This document shows, piece after piece, positions 1-8,363 of a stretch of DNA of 22,644 nucleotides. The DNA comes from an uncultured Prevotella sp. (lineage in GTDB: Bacteria; Bacteroidota; Bacteroidia; Bacteroidales; Bacteroidaceae). How positions within the stretch are numbered: the first letter of the stretch is position 1; each line of letters begins with the position of its first letter. The notes beneath the pieces were generated by a model, which worked only from the letters and a program-made list of their open reading frames with translations, ran no database searches and had not been told where the DNA came from. Where the stretch lies: assembly GCA_938018155.1 (NCBI GenBank), contig CALIIG010000298.1, forward strand, positions 1 through 22,644. The letters run 5' to 3'. Both the position numbers and the translations under genes were made by a program.

Positions 1-1614
1 ACGCAAGCCTTTCGGCGTCAGAAGCTCACGTGTACAGACATCAAGTACGCTCTTCTTCTGTGCTTGAGTCAGTGGAGAATAGTCAAGAGCCACGGCAAAA
101 ATCATGTTAGGACGCACACTCCAGTCTTGTGGTCCGCCATTGACATAATCAAACAGATAGCCGTATTCGTTGAAGAACACCTTGCTAAACGACTCTTCAC
201 ACTTCGCTGCAAGCTGTTCGAGATGAGCTGCATAAGTTTTATTACCGGCTGATAAAGCCATCGAAGAACAGAACTTCAAAGCGTTATACCACAGCGCATT
301 AAACTCTACAATATATCCCGTACGGGCAATAATAGGCTTTCCATTAGCACAGGAATTCATCCAAGTGACAGCCTTTCCCCGTCCGTCGGTATAGAGAAGT
401 CCATTCTCTTTCACTTCCAAATTAGGGTGCTGACCAGTTTCTATGAACTGAAGAATAGTCTTTGTCAGCTTTCTATAACGCTTCAAGCACGCCTCAAGAC
501 CAACATCCTTGGCATATTGCTGCAGACACCAAATAACCCAAAGCAATACATCGGGTTGTTCTATCTCTGCAATTTTCACAGTCAGTGGCTTACCTTCCAT
601 GAATTCCATGAGTCCCCGTTCAGCCGTTTTGAGGACGAGTTCAAAGTATTCCCGCTCCTCAATGGACAACGTCAAGCCAGGCAAGGCGATGAACATGTCG
701 CGCGCACGGCACTTGAACCACGGATAACCGGCAAGGAGGTATCTTTCGCTCCCTTTGCCCTGAACATGAAACTGATGAGCCGCATTTACAAGGCAATGGA
801 AGAAGTTGTCGCGCGGCGAACGCTGCTCTACTTCATCGTCAAAAAGTTTCTTCAATACGCGCACACTCGATTCGGATGTGGACGCCGCGAAGATAACACT
901 CTCACCTTTTTTAATAGGCAATTCAAAATAACCGGGCACGTATAAGTCTTCATTCGAAGCATAACCACGTTCTTGTTCCTTCGGGTATTCAATGCCACGA
1001 TACCAGTCGGGCTGGAAAATGAACCTGGCTTTCTTCGAGAATTGCATATAAAGATCAGGGTAACCTGCATACATGCACGTGCGTATACCGTTGCTTACCT
1101 CTTGATAATCGCGGCTGGCCACACTGTTTTCGTGTGTAAACTGCCGCACACTTCTAAAGGCAAGAAAGGGTCGAAACTGTAACGTTGTTGAAGAATGGGC
1201 ATCAACCAACGTATATCTTATCAGTATTCTATCCTCAAAATGCTGAAAAACCACTTCCTTTTTCAGTACCACTCCACCCACACGATAAATGGTAGTAGGA
1301 ACTTTATCGCAGTCGAACGACTGAATATACTTGTGGCCTTTCGGACTGAAATTGTTGCCCTGATACTTGTGAAGCCCCAGGTTAAATGCTGCTCCGTGCT
1401 GTAAAACAGAGCAATCTAACGATGAGAGAAGAACGTGGTTTTCATCGTCTAACGCAGGTACAGGCACTACAAGCAAGCCATGATACTTACGCGTATTGCA
1501 ATCAACGATAGTAGAACAGGAGTATGCGCCTGAACGATTAGTCCGCAGAAGCTCTTTCGACAGAGACTCCTGAAGATTCGTCATCAGTGCTTTTTCAAAT
1601 CGAATATAGCTCAT
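1..1614 (-). CDS. Glycogen debranching enzyme (amylo-alpha-1,6-glucosidase, GH133-like), 3' end beyond window
   Basis: An uninterrupted minus-strand frame of 538 codons starts at the ATG at 1614-1612 and is still open at base 1, so the C-terminus is missing. The N-terminal part has the debranching-enzyme N domain (NRSGAYSCSTIVDCNTRKYH, about residues 24-43). The later part matches the all-helical catalytic domain: AGYPWFKCRARDMFIALPGL near residue 300, DVLLWVIWCLQQY near 355, ARTGYIVEFNALWYNAL near 430 and a VRPNMIFAVALDYSPL stretch near 505. The family hydrolyses alpha-1,6 branches of glycogen in the cytoplasm. Family members are roughly 650 residues, so about 100 are probably lost off the edge. 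A consensus promoter lies 87 bases upstream of the ATG. Family assignment is strong; the exact substrate (glycogen or related alpha-glucan) is inferred. Confidence 0.93.
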   Translation of the reverse strand, partial: MSYIRFEKALMTNLQESLSKELLRTNRSGAYSCSTIVDCNTRKYHGLLVVPVPALDDENHVLLSSLDCSVLQHGAAFNLGLHKYQGNNFSPKGHKYIQSFDCDKVPTTIYRVGGVVLKKEVVFQHFEDRILIRYTLVDAHSSTTLQFRPFLAFRSVRQFTHENSVASRDYQEVSNGIRTCMYAGYPDLYMQFSKKARFIFQPDWYRGIEYPKEQERGYASNEDLYVPGYFELPIKKGESVIFAASTSESSVRVLKKLFDDEVEQRSPRDNFFHCLVNAAHQFHVQGKGSERYLLAGYPWFKCRARDMFIALPGLTLSIEEREYFELVLKTAERGLMEFMEGKPLTVKIAEIEQPDVLLWVIWCLQQYAKDVGLEACLKRYRKLTKTILQFIETGQHPNLEVKENGLLYTDGRGKAVTWMNSCANGKPIIARTGYIVEFNALWYNALKFCSSMALSAGNKTYAAHLEQLAAKCEESFSKVFFNEYGYLFDYVNGGPQDWSVRPNMIFAVALDYSPLTQAQKKSVLDVCTRELLTPKGLR

Positions 1615-1700
1615 AGTTATAGTTTAGGCTTTAAATTTGCACCTTTCCCATGCAAGAATGGCGGTCAAACAGAGTTAATGTTCATACAATTTGTTCCCAT

Positions 1701-1730
1701 CAAAGTTAAAGAAAAATTCTTTTATTACAA
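1701..1730 (-). promoter_or_regulatory. Promoter of the debranching-enzyme gene
   Basis: Read on the minus strand this is TTG (1730-1728), 19 bases, then TAACTTTG (1708-1701), an exact match to the Bacteroidetes primary-sigma consensus TTG-N19/21-TAnnTTTG. Transcription should start near 1694, giving a leader of about 80 bases before the ATG at 1614. The start site is inferred. Confidence 0.75.
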
Positions 1731-1823
1731 AAAAAAATGTAAATAATTTAACCCCTTACATAAAATTTATGCAAAAGGTATCATATTTAAACCCACAGAA
1801 TAACAGGAAAAAAGATGTGTGCG

Positions 1824-2747
1824 TTATGCCATTAAACGCTTTATTTCATTAAGTTTTTCGTCCATCGGAAGCCCGGCATCTATCCAGTGAATAATAATAC
1901 CGCGACGCTCCATACCTCTGAACCATGTCATCTGCCTTTTGGCAAACTGGTGGATGGCAATTTCCAACTGGCGAAACATCTCGTCATAAGTAAGCCTGCC
2001 TGTTATATATTCGGTAACGAATTTATACTCCAATCCGTAATAAATCAGGTCTTCGGGGGCTATGCCGCTATCCATGAGCGAACGAATTTCTTCAACCATG
2101 CCATCGTTAAGACGCTGTTTCAGACGGTCGGTTATTTTCTTCCTGCGATCTTCCCGTGCAATATTCAAACCAACAACAAGCGAGTTTACCGCCGGCATTG
2201 CACGCAAATCAACAGGGTGTTCTATATTGTAAGTTTCTATCTCAATGGCACGAATAGCACGCTGACATGAGTCAACGTCGGTTTGATTGTGCATATTTGT
2301 GCCCGACTGCGCCTTTAAATCAACCAACATTTGTGTTAGTTCGTCAATAGTTTTACCCTCCAACTGCTGTCTTAACGCATCATTCTGCGGTACGGGCGAC
2401 AACGCATAACCCTTAAGAACGGCCTCAAGATATAGTCCCGTTCCACCACAAAGCACAGGCACCCTGCCCCTTTTTACAATATCGTTATAGGCTTTATGGA
2501 AATCGGTTTGATATTGATAAAGGTTATATTTCGTCCCGGGTTCGGCTATATTAATAAGGTGGAAGGGAACCGTTACGCCGTCAACCTCATAGTCGGCAAG
2601 GTCTTTCCCTGTGCCAATATCCATTCGTCGGTAAACCTGCCGCGAGTCAGCACTAATAATTTCTCCTCCTGTCCCGGCGGCCAATCGCGCGGCAAGCCGC
2701 GTCTTTCCGCTTGCCGTAGGTCCCAAAATTGTCACCATTTGCTTCAT
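1824..2747 (-). CDS. miaA: tRNA dimethylallyltransferase MiaA
   Basis: The 307-residue protein transfers dimethylallyl to A37 of tRNAs that read UNN codons, the first step of (ms2)i6A37 synthesis. The P-loop GPTASGKT is at residues 9-16, followed by ISADSRQVYRRMDIGTGKD and the internal GTNMHNQTDVDSCQRAIRAIE segment typical of MiaA. Length is normal for the family. The frame extends six codons further to a TTG at 2765, but that TTG and the codons after it overlap a promoter -7 element (TACTTTTGC), so the ATG at 2747 is the better start. A terminator separates it from gapA upstream. The debranching-enzyme gene downstream has its own promoter, so miaA is probably monocistronic. Identification is secure. 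Confidence 0.96.
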   Translation of the reverse strand: MKQMVTILGPTASGKTRLAARLAAGTGGEIISADSRQVYRRMDIGTGKDLADYEVDGVTVPFHLINIAEPGTKYNLYQYQTDFHKAYNDIVKRGRVPVLCGGTGLYLEAVLKGYALSPVPQNDALRQQLEGKTIDELTQMLVDLKAQSGTNMHNQTDVDSCQRAIRAIEIETYNIEHPVDLRAMPAVNSLVVGLNIAREDRRKKITDRLKQRLNDGMVEEIRSLMDSGIAPEDLIYYGLEYKFVTEYITGRLTYDEMFRQLEIAIHQFAKRQMTWFRGMERRGIIIHWIDAGLPMDEKLNEIKRLMA

Positions 2748-2750
2748 AGC

Positions 2751-2759
2751 AGCAAAAGT
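2751..2759 (-). promoter_or_regulatory. Putative -7 element immediately upstream of miaA
   Basis: Minus strand TACTTTTGC, a perfect match to TAnnTTTGC, ends only a few bases before the miaA ATG. No TTG sits at the expected 19-21 base spacing. If used, the transcript would begin at or very near the start codon. The element itself is visible; its use is inference. Confidence 0.45.
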
Positions 2760-2779
2760 AGGCAAAATACTATAAATAT

Positions 2780-2812
2780 AAAAAGGTGTGCAACACTTTT
2801 GTATTGCACACC
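2780..2812 (-). terminator. Rho-independent terminator of gapA
   Basis: Perfect 9-bp arms GGTGTGCAA (2785-2793) and TTGCACACC (2804-2812) enclose a 10-base loop. On the minus strand the stem is followed directly by five T's (2784-2780). It lies 40 bases past the gapA stop codon. Confidence 0.88.
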
Positions 2813-2852
2813 CGTTATTTCAAGATTTCATGATCTCGATTTCCGTACGGTA

Positions 2853-3881
2853 TTACTTCAGTTCTGCGAAGTACTTAATTGTACGTACCATCTGAGAAGT
2901 GTATGAGTTCTCATTGTCGTACCAGGATACTACCTGAACCTGATAAGTATCGTCATCAATCTTGCTAACCATTGTCTGAGTAGCATCGAAGAGTGAGCCA
3001 AAACGCATACCGATAATGTCAGAAGATACGATCAAATCCTCGTTATAGCCGAAACTTTCAGTAGCTGCAGCCTTCATTGCTGCGTTGATGCCTTCAACAG
3101 TTATGTTCTTACCCTTAACAACAGCAACCAGGATTGTTGTTGAACCGGTGGGAGTAGGAACACGCTGTGCCGAGCCAATGAGCTTGCCGTTCAGTTCAGG
3201 AATAGCCAGGCCGATTGCCTTGGCAGCACCTGTTGAGTTAGGAACGATGTTGCAAGCACCTGCACGTGAACGACGAAGATCGCCCTTACGCTGTGGACCA
3301 TCAAGAATCATCTGGTCACCAGTATATGCGTGAATGGTTGACATGATACCGCTCTGGATAGGAGCATAAGCGTTAAGAGCTGCTGCCATAGGAGCCAGAC
3401 AGTTAGTGGTGCATGATGCTGCAGAGATTACAGTATCAGCAGAAGTCAGCGTCTTATGGTTGGTATTGAATACGATGGTAGGAAGATCGTTGCCTGCAGG
3501 AGCAGAGATAACAACCTTCTTTGCGCCAGCCTTCAGGTGAGCCGAAGCCTTTTCCTTTGAAGTATAGAAACCTGTGCACTCAAGAACAACATCAACCTTG
3601 TTTGCAGCCCACGGGCAGTTTGCAGCATCTTTCTCAGCAGAGATTTTAATCTCTTTGCCGTCAACGATGATAGAATTGTCTGTGGCCTCAACAGTGTGCT
3701 TGCCTTCACCATACTTGCCGGCGAAGCCACCCTGTGCTGTATCATACTTCAAGAGATGAGCAAGCATCTTGGGACTTGTAAGGTCGTTGATGGCAACAAC
3801 CTCATAACCTTCTGCTTCAAACATCTGACGAAAGGCCAGACGACCAATACGGCCAAAGCCGTTAATAGCTACATTTACCAT
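2853..3881 (-). CDS. gapA: Glyceraldehyde-3-phosphate dehydrogenase, type I
   Basis: This 342-residue cytoplasmic glycolytic enzyme oxidises glyceraldehyde-3-phosphate to 1,3-bisphosphoglycerate with NAD+. The Rossmann signature NGFGRIGR is at residues 7-14. Asp33 (in AIND) occupies the position that favours NAD+ over NADP+. The catalytic Cys157 sits in SCTTNC and its partner His184 in [10 protein letters not shown]. The C-terminal half contains [14 protein letters not shown]. Length is normal. It has its own promoter (3949-3979) and terminator (2780-2812), so it is a single-gene transcript. No SD is visible; an A-rich stretch precedes the ATG, as is common in Bacteroidetes. Confidence 0.98.
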   Translation of the reverse strand: MVNVAINGFGRIGRLAFRQMFEAEGYEVVAINDLTSPKMLAHLLKYDTAQGGFAGKYGEGKHTVEATDNSIIVDGKEIKISAEKDAANCPWAANKVDVVLECTGFYTSKEKASAHLKAGAKKVVISAPAGNDLPTIVFNTNHKTLTSADTVISAASCTTNCLAPMAAALNAYAPIQSGIMSTIHAYTGDQMILDGPQRKGDLRRSRAGACNIVPNSTGAAKAIGLAIPELNGKLIGSAQRVPTPTGSTTILVAVVKGKNITVEGINAAMKAAATESFGYNEDLIVSSDIIGMRFGSLFDATQTMVSKIDDDTYQVQVVSWYDNENSYTSQMVRTIKYFAELK

Positions 3882-3948
3882 TTTTCTTTAGTGTTTTTAT
3901 AAGTGTTTATAAAAGATGTTCGTGTTACTTTTCTCCTTTATTGCACAG

Positions 3949-3979
3949 CAAAGTTACAAATTATTTTCTAATTTTGCAA
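3949..3979 (-). promoter_or_regulatory. gapA promoter
   Basis: Minus strand TTG (3979-3977), 20 bases, TAACTTTG (3956-3949), followed by C. This is an exact match to the Bacteroidetes primary-sigma consensus, with a predicted leader of about 60 bases to the gapA ATG. A plus-strand TAATTTTG at 3969-3976 overlaps it and could serve mscL, but no TTG lies at the right spacing for that. Confidence 0.82.
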
Positions 3980-4096
3980 TTGATATATGTATTAAATAAT
4001 ATAAAAGAGGGCTAATGCAATACCGATATGGCAAAACCGCTTATCCGTTGCCGGCTCTTTCATTAACAACGATTGTTTATTTATCATTTCAGAATC

Positions 4097-4522
4097 ATGG
4101 GAAAAATCTTAAACGAGTTCAGAAACTTCGCCGTTAAAGGCAATGCTGTCGACATGGCCGTGGGCGTAATTATTGGCGGTGCTTTCGGAAAGATAGTGAG
4201 CAGCATTGTTGATGACATCATCATGCCCCCTATCGGGTGGCTGATTGGCGGCGTAAACTTCTCCGAACTTAAGATTACTCTGCCTGCAAAACAGCTGGCA
4301 GAGGGTGTGCAAACGCAGGCTGCCACCATTAATTATGGTAGTTTTCTGCAAACCACGCTCAACTTTTTCATCATCGCTTTCTGCGTGTTCCTCATGGTAA
4401 AAGGCATTAACCGGCTTTCGGCAAAGAAAGAGGCCGGGGCCGAAAAACCCGCTCCCGCACCCGAACCGTCGAACGAAGAAAAACTGCTTTCAGAAATAAG
4501 AGACTTGCTTAAACAAAAGTAA
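4097..4522 (+). CDS. mscL: Large-conductance mechanosensitive channel MscL
   Basis: A 141-residue inner-membrane channel (E. coli MscL is 136) that opens under extreme membrane tension to vent solutes on hypo-osmotic shock. Visible parts are the N-terminal amphipathic helix ([15 protein letters not shown]), TM1 at about residues 16-45 ([19 protein letters not shown], with the conserved gate region), a periplasmic loop, TM2 at about 82-104 and a charged C-terminal helix ([15 protein letters not shown]) after an Ala/Pro/Glu linker. The frame can be extended eight codons to a TTG at 4073, but the N-terminus fits the family only from the ATG at 4097. It diverges from gapA. A perfect 13-bp inverted repeat lies 86 bases past the stop. 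Confidence 0.96.
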   Translation: MGKILNEFRNFAVKGNAVDMAVGVIIGGAFGKIVSSIVDDIIMPPIGWLIGGVNFSELKITLPAKQLAEGVQTQAATINYGSFLQTTLNFFIIAFCVFLMVKGINRLSAKKEAGAEKPAPAPEPSNEEKLLSEIRDLLKQK

Positions 4523-4540
4523 GCGTCATCGTTTCACCTT

Positions 4541-4584
4541 ATTATAATCAGGGCGGAACCGGATTATAATCAGGGCGGAGCCGA
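4541..4584. repeat. Tandem duplication of a 22-bp unit downstream of mscL
   Basis: Two head-to-tail copies of a 22-base unit (4541-4562 and 4563-4584) beginning ATTATAATCAGGGCGGA differ at two positions (18th and last). The repeat starts 18 bases after the mscL stop. I see no coding potential and cannot tell whether the unit recurs elsewhere in the genome. Confidence 0.85.
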
Positions 4585-4608
4585 AAAGCGAAACAATTAT
4601 CCAAGAGT

Positions 4609-4640
4609 AAGAGGATATGCCACACCGGGCATATCCTCTT
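4609..4640 (+). terminator. Perfect 13-bp hairpin, possible mscL terminator
   Basis: Arms AAGAGGATATGCC (4609-4621) and GGCATATCCTCTT (4628-4640) pair perfectly around a 6-base loop. The plus-strand sequence that follows (GTTGCTTTCC) is only weakly T-rich, so this may be an imperfect intrinsic terminator or a 3'-protecting structure. Confidence 0.55.
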
Positions 4641-4955
4641 GTTGCTTTCCATGTAAACCGTCGTAATTTACTTTCTGTTATCTCATAGCGTTTAAAACGT
4701 TCGGCATGTATAATACAACATGTCCGGCATGACGAGGTACAGCCCGTGCAAATATGCCGGAAGGCCCGTTGTATGACGGCCGCCGTACGCGTTGCTGACG
4801 GCCGTCACACAACGAGCCTTTCACCGTAATGCAAATGGCAAAACAATGGCATTACACGAACAAAACTACATAAAGCCTCAGACAATAGCATGAATATGCA
4901 AATGAAGATATAAATAAAAGTGATAGGGAATAGGCTGAAACACAAAATTTTTCAT
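4641..4955. other. Gene-free spacer between mscL and murG, rich in inverted repeats
   Basis: No credible reading frame lies here. Besides the 22-bp inverted repeat at 4761-4820, CCGGCAT (4724-4730) pairs with ATGCCGG (4754-4760), and GTAATGC (4826-4832) pairs with GCATTAC (4849-4855). The last 100 bases are AT-rich and lead into the murG promoter. Together with 4523-4640 this makes about 460 bases without a gene, far longer than the 16-51-base gaps within the murG-yqeY run. Confidence 0.7.
4761..4820. repeat. Long imperfect inverted repeat (22-bp arms, 16-base loop)
   Basis: Arms 4761-4782 and 4799-4820 pair at 20 of 22 positions on the plus strand, the exceptions being two A-C mismatches. 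As minus-strand RNA both exceptions become G-U wobbles, so all 22 pairs can form. The core TGACGGCCG also occurs as a direct repeat (4774-4782 and 4796-4804). No T-run follows on either strand, so it is not a standard terminator. Confidence 0.75.
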
Positions 4956-4964
4956 TACTTTTGC
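4956..4964 (+). promoter_or_regulatory. murG promoter -7 element
   Basis: TACTTTTGC matches TAnnTTTGC, 20 bases before the murG ATG. No TTG lies at 19-21 bases upstream; the nearest similar triplet is CTG at 4935-4937 with an 18-base spacer. A short leader of roughly 15 bases is expected. Confidence 0.5.
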
Positions 4965-4984
4965 CAAAAATATACGCTGCAAAA

Positions 4985-6100
4985 ATGGACAAGGAACTAA
5001 GAGTAATTATCAGTGGGGGCGGCACAGGCGGACACATTTTTCCCGCTATCTCCATTGCCAATGCGATAAGGGCTAAACACCCCGATGCCAAAATACTTTT
5101 CGTAGGAGCACTTGGACGCATGGAAATGCAACGCGTTCCCCAGGCAGGATACGAAATTAAAGGCCTGCCCATCTGTGGTTTCGACCGCAGGCATCTGCTG
5201 AAAAACATTGTAGTTCTCTTCAAAATCTGGAGAAGTGAACGCATGGCAAGGCGTATCATCAGTAAGTTCAGACCTATGGTTGCCGTAGGTGTGGGAGGCT
5301 ATGCAAGCGGTCCTACGCTGAACGTTTGCGCCGAACGCGGCATACCCTGCCTCATACAGGAGCAGAACAGCTATGCAGGAGTAACGAACAAACTGCTGGC
5401 AAAGAAGGCCGACAAAATATGCGTAGCCTACGAGGGTATGGAACGGTTCTTCCCGGCCGACAAAATAATTATGACGGGAAACCCCGTCAGACAGAATGTG
5501 CTTTCATCGGCACTGACACCCGAAGAGGCACGCAAGAGCTTTGGGCTTGCTCCTGAAAAGAAAACCATATTATTAGTTGGCGGAAGTCTCGGTGCCCGTA
5601 CCATCAACGAAAGCATGCGCCAACATCTTGACCTGATTAAACAATCGGACGTACAATTTATCTGGCAGACGGGAAAATACTACTACGAAGAGATGGCCGC
5701 TGCCGTTAGGGCGTACGGCGAACTGCCCAATTTAAAGGTGCTTGACTTTATAAGTGATATGGGCACAGCATACAAATCGGCCGACCTTGTCATCAGCCGT
5801 GCCGGGGCAAGCTCCATCAGCGAGTTCTGCCTTATAGGGCAACCCGTAGTGCTTGTGCCCAGTCCGAATGTGGCCGAAGACCACCAGACCAAGAACACCA
5901 TGGCACTGGTTGACAAGGATGCCGCCGTGTACGTTAAAGATTCTGATGCTCCTGACACGCTGCTTACAACGGCACTCGACATTGTCAACAACAGCTCCAA
6001 GCTCGAATCGCTTCACGAAAACATCCTTAAGCTGGCACTAAGAAACTCGGCCGAGGTCATTGCCGACGAGGTTGTAAAGCTGGCCCGGGGCGAGAAATAG
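4985..6100 (+). CDS. murG: UDP-GlcNAc:lipid I N-acetylglucosaminyltransferase MurG
   Basis: This 371-residue peripheral membrane GT-B enzyme adds GlcNAc to lipid I to make lipid II on the inner face of the cytoplasmic membrane. The glycine-rich loop GGGTGGHIFPA is at residues 11-21. The C-terminal donor site shows ISRAGASSISEF and the PSPNVAEDHQTKN segment. The frame extends upstream to a TTG at 4961 that lies inside the promoter -7 element, so the ATG at 4985 is chosen. It is the first gene of a tight run, with murC 50 bases downstream. In many bacteria murD and ftsW directly precede murG; here a non-coding spacer and mscL do. Confidence 0.97.
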   Translation: MDKELRVIISGGGTGGHIFPAISIANAIRAKHPDAKILFVGALGRMEMQRVPQAGYEIKGLPICGFDRRHLLKNIVVLFKIWRSERMARRIISKFRPMVAVGVGGYASGPTLNVCAERGIPCLIQEQNSYAGVTNKLLAKKADKICVAYEGMERFFPADKIIMTGNPVRQNVLSSALTPEEARKSFGLAPEKKTILLVGGSLGARTINESMRQHLDLIKQSDVQFIWQTGKYYYEEMAAAVRAYGELPNLKVLDFISDMGTAYKSADLVISRAGASSISEFCLIGQPVVLVPSPNVAEDHQTKNTMALVDKDAAVYVKDSDAPDTLLTTALDIVNNSSKLESLHENILKLALRNSAEVIADEVVKLARGEK

Positions 6101-6150
6101 ACAAAAACGCAGGAACAGTGTAAAACAAAAAGAAGAAACCAAGTTAAGAA

Positions 6151-7530
6151 ATGGAACTGAAAGATATTAAGGCCGTTTATTTTGTAGGAGCTGGTGGTAT
6201 AGGCATGAGTGCCCTGGCCCGATACTTTATAGGCAGAGGGGTTGTTGTTGCAGGATATGATAAGACACCATCGGTGCTGACACGACAGCTGGAAAAGGAA
6301 GGCATGGTGATTCATTATGACGAGAATGTGGACGAAATTCCGCAGGCATGCCGCGACAAGGCTTCCTGTCTGGTTGTCTATACCCCCGCTATTCCGGCTA
6401 CCCATAAGGAGCTGTGTTACTTCCGTGAGAACGGTTTTGAGATACAAAAACGCGCGCAGGTGCTCGGAACGCTGACGCGCACGCACAAGGGTTTGTGTGT
6501 AGCCGGCACGCATGGCAAGACCACTACATCGACCATGTGCGCGCATATCATGCACCAAAGCCACATCGATTGTAATGCCTTTTTGGGAGGAATATCGAAG
6601 AACTACGGCACCAACTATATCCTGTCAGACCATAGCGACTACGTGGTTATTGAGGCCGACGAGTTCGACCGCTCTTTCCACTGGCTGCGTCCATGGATGA
6701 GTGTTATCACCTCTACCGACCCCGACCATCTTGATATTTATGGTACCAGGGAGGCTTATCTTGAGAGTTTCCGCCACTATACAGAACTAATCCAGCCCGG
6801 CGGTGCCCTTATCATTCATACAAACTTAGAGATGAGGCCCAACGTTCAGGAGGGCGTAAAGACCTATACTTACAGCAGGGATTCCGGTGACTTTCATGCA
6901 GAGAACATCATTATTGAAAACGGGGAAATTACTTTCGACTTTATTTCGCCCGTTGAATGTATAAAAGGTGTAAGGCTCGGGCAGCCAATTCCTATCAATA
7001 TAGAGAACGGAGTAGCTGCGATGGCGATGGCACAGCTCAACGGTTGCACTGCCGGGGAACTGAAATATGGCATGGAAACCTACCACGGTGTGGACCGCAG
7101 GTTCGACTTTAAGATAAGAAACGACCGCCATGTATTTCTTTCAGATTACGCCCATCACCCCAAAGAGATTCTGCAATGCGCCAAAAGTCTGAAGGAACTG
7201 TACAAGAATAGGAAGATAACCGTAATTTTCCAGCCCCATCTTTATACAAGAACGCGCGACTTTTATAAGGATTTTGCCGAGGCACTAAGCCACATCGACG
7301 AGGTTATCCTCACCGAAATTTATCCGGCCCGGGAGCTTCCTATCGAGGGTGTTACGTCGAAACTCATCTACGATAATCTGAAACCGGGCGTAGAAAAAAG
7401 TATGATTAAGAAAGACGATGTGCCGGATTTGGTGAAGAATCGCGATTTTGACGTGCTCATTACACTGGGTGCAGGCGACCTCGATAACTATGTACCACAG
7501 ATAACCCACATCATAGAAGAGAAAAAATAA
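6151..7530 (+). CDS. murC: UDP-N-acetylmuramate--L-alanine ligase MurC
   Basis: A 459-residue cytoplasmic ligase that attaches L-alanine to UDP-MurNAc with ATP, the first amino-acid step of the peptidoglycan stem peptide. The N-terminal Rossmann motif FVGAGGIGMS is at residues 11-20, the ATP loop AGTHGKTTTS at 118-127, then EADEFDRSF (168-176) and DPDHLDIYG (190-198) of the central domain. SDYAHHPKEI, with the conserved histidines, marks the central/C-terminal region. Length is normal. It lies between murG and ftsQ, 22 bases from the latter, which supports co-transcription. Confidence 0.97.
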   Translation: MELKDIKAVYFVGAGGIGMSALARYFIGRGVVVAGYDKTPSVLTRQLEKEGMVIHYDENVDEIPQACRDKASCLVVYTPAIPATHKELCYFRENGFEIQKRAQVLGTLTRTHKGLCVAGTHGKTTTSTMCAHIMHQSHIDCNAFLGGISKNYGTNYILSDHSDYVVIEADEFDRSFHWLRPWMSVITSTDPDHLDIYGTREAYLESFRHYTELIQPGGALIIHTNLEMRPNVQEGVKTYTYSRDSGDFHAENIIIENGEITFDFISPVECIKGVRLGQPIPINIENGVAAMAMAQLNGCTAGELKYGMETYHGVDRRFDFKIRNDRHVFLSDYAHHPKEILQCAKSLKELYKNRKITVIFQPHLYTRTRDFYKDFAEALSHIDEVILTEIYPARELPIEGVTSKLIYDNLKPGVEKSMIKKDDVPDLVKNRDFDVLITLGAGDLDNYVPQITHIIEEKK

Positions 7531-7552
7531 TAACTGTACCCGTAAGTTTTTC

Positions 7553-8347
7553 ATGCGTTTCAGTTGGAAAAAAACATTGCTGTTAACGTGCGACATCGCT
7601 CTTGGTGCATACCTTATAGCTGCTTTCACCGCGTTTAATAAACCCGATGAAACGGTTCGTGCTTGCAGCAAGGTAAACATAGACATACAGGATGAGGCAA
7701 CCAACGGGTTCATAACAACGCCCGAAGTAAAGGCCAGGTTGGAGAAACTACACCTCTACCCGATGTCGAAGCCAACGGCACGAATCAACACACGCAACAT
7801 AGAAGACGTGCTGAAACAAAGTTCTTTTGTAAAAACAGCACAATGTTATAAAACCGAAGACGGGCAGGTTTTCATTACATTAACGCAGCGCATGCCCAAC
7901 CTGCGTATTAAATCGGTAAACGGCGACGATTATTATCTCGACGATAACAACAGTATTATGCCTAACTCGAAGTATACAAGCGATCTGATTGTTGCCACCG
8001 GATACATTAATCCATGGTTTGCCCGCAACTACATTGCATACGTAGGCAGGGCTCTTATGGCCAACGATTTGTGGAACAGACAAATAGAACAAATAAACGT
8101 TTTGCCCAATAAGGGAATAGAACTTGTACCACGAGTAGGAAACCATATTATATACATTGGCCAGCTTCCCGAAACAAAGCATGCGGCAGAACGGGATAAG
8201 CTCATTACCGATTATGTGAACAAGAAAATGCACCGCCTCGAAATGTTTTACAAATACGGATTGTCGCAGGCCGGATGGAACAAATATTCGTACATCGATA
8301 TTGAATTTGACAACCAGATTATATGCAAGAAACGAATAACGAATTGA
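7553..8347 (+). CDS. ftsQ: Cell division protein FtsQ (DivIB-like)
   Basis: A 264-residue bitopic protein with a short basic cytoplasmic N-terminus (MRFSWKK), one membrane segment at about residues 8-28, then a periplasmic domain. A POTRA-like region follows (about residues 40-115), in which the segment FITTPEVKARLEKLHLYPMS resembles those of Bacteroidetes FtsQ proteins. FtsQ links early cytoplasmic divisome proteins to FtsL/FtsB and septal synthesis. Sequence conservation is low across phyla, so the call rests on topology, length and its place between murC and ftsA (16 bases to ftsA). Confidence 0.9.
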   Translation: MRFSWKKTLLLTCDIALGAYLIAAFTAFNKPDETVRACSKVNIDIQDEATNGFITTPEVKARLEKLHLYPMSKPTARINTRNIEDVLKQSSFVKTAQCYKTEDGQVFITLTQRMPNLRIKSVNGDDYYLDDNNSIMPNSKYTSDLIVATGYINPWFARNYIAYVGRALMANDLWNRQIEQINVLPNKGIELVPRVGNHIIYIGQLPETKHAAERDKLITDYVNKKMHRLEMFYKYGLSQAGWNKYSYIDIEFDNQIICKKRITN

Positions 8348-8363
8348 TAACAGAATATAAGCT

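Noticed and set aside
427..945. 172-codon plus-strand frame
   Set aside because: It lies wholly inside the 538-codon debranching-enzyme frame on the other strand, whose protein matches known motifs throughout; the plus-strand product resembles nothing.
2748..2765. TTG start giving MiaA six extra residues
   Set aside because: The extension overlaps a perfect TACTTTTGC -7 element and reads through it; the ATG at 2747 directly precedes the P-loop strand as in other MiaA proteins.
4073..4096. TTG start extending MscL by eight residues
   Set aside because: MscL proteins begin close to the amphipathic helix; the ATG at 4097 gives the family's usual N-terminus and length.
4541..4584. Possible short CRISPR array
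   Set aside because: The two 22-base copies abut with no spacers between them, and no cas genes are in the window.
4961..4984. TTG start extending MurG by eight residues
   Set aside because: The TTG is part of the TACTTTTGC promoter element; the ATG at 4985 fits the MurG N-terminus.
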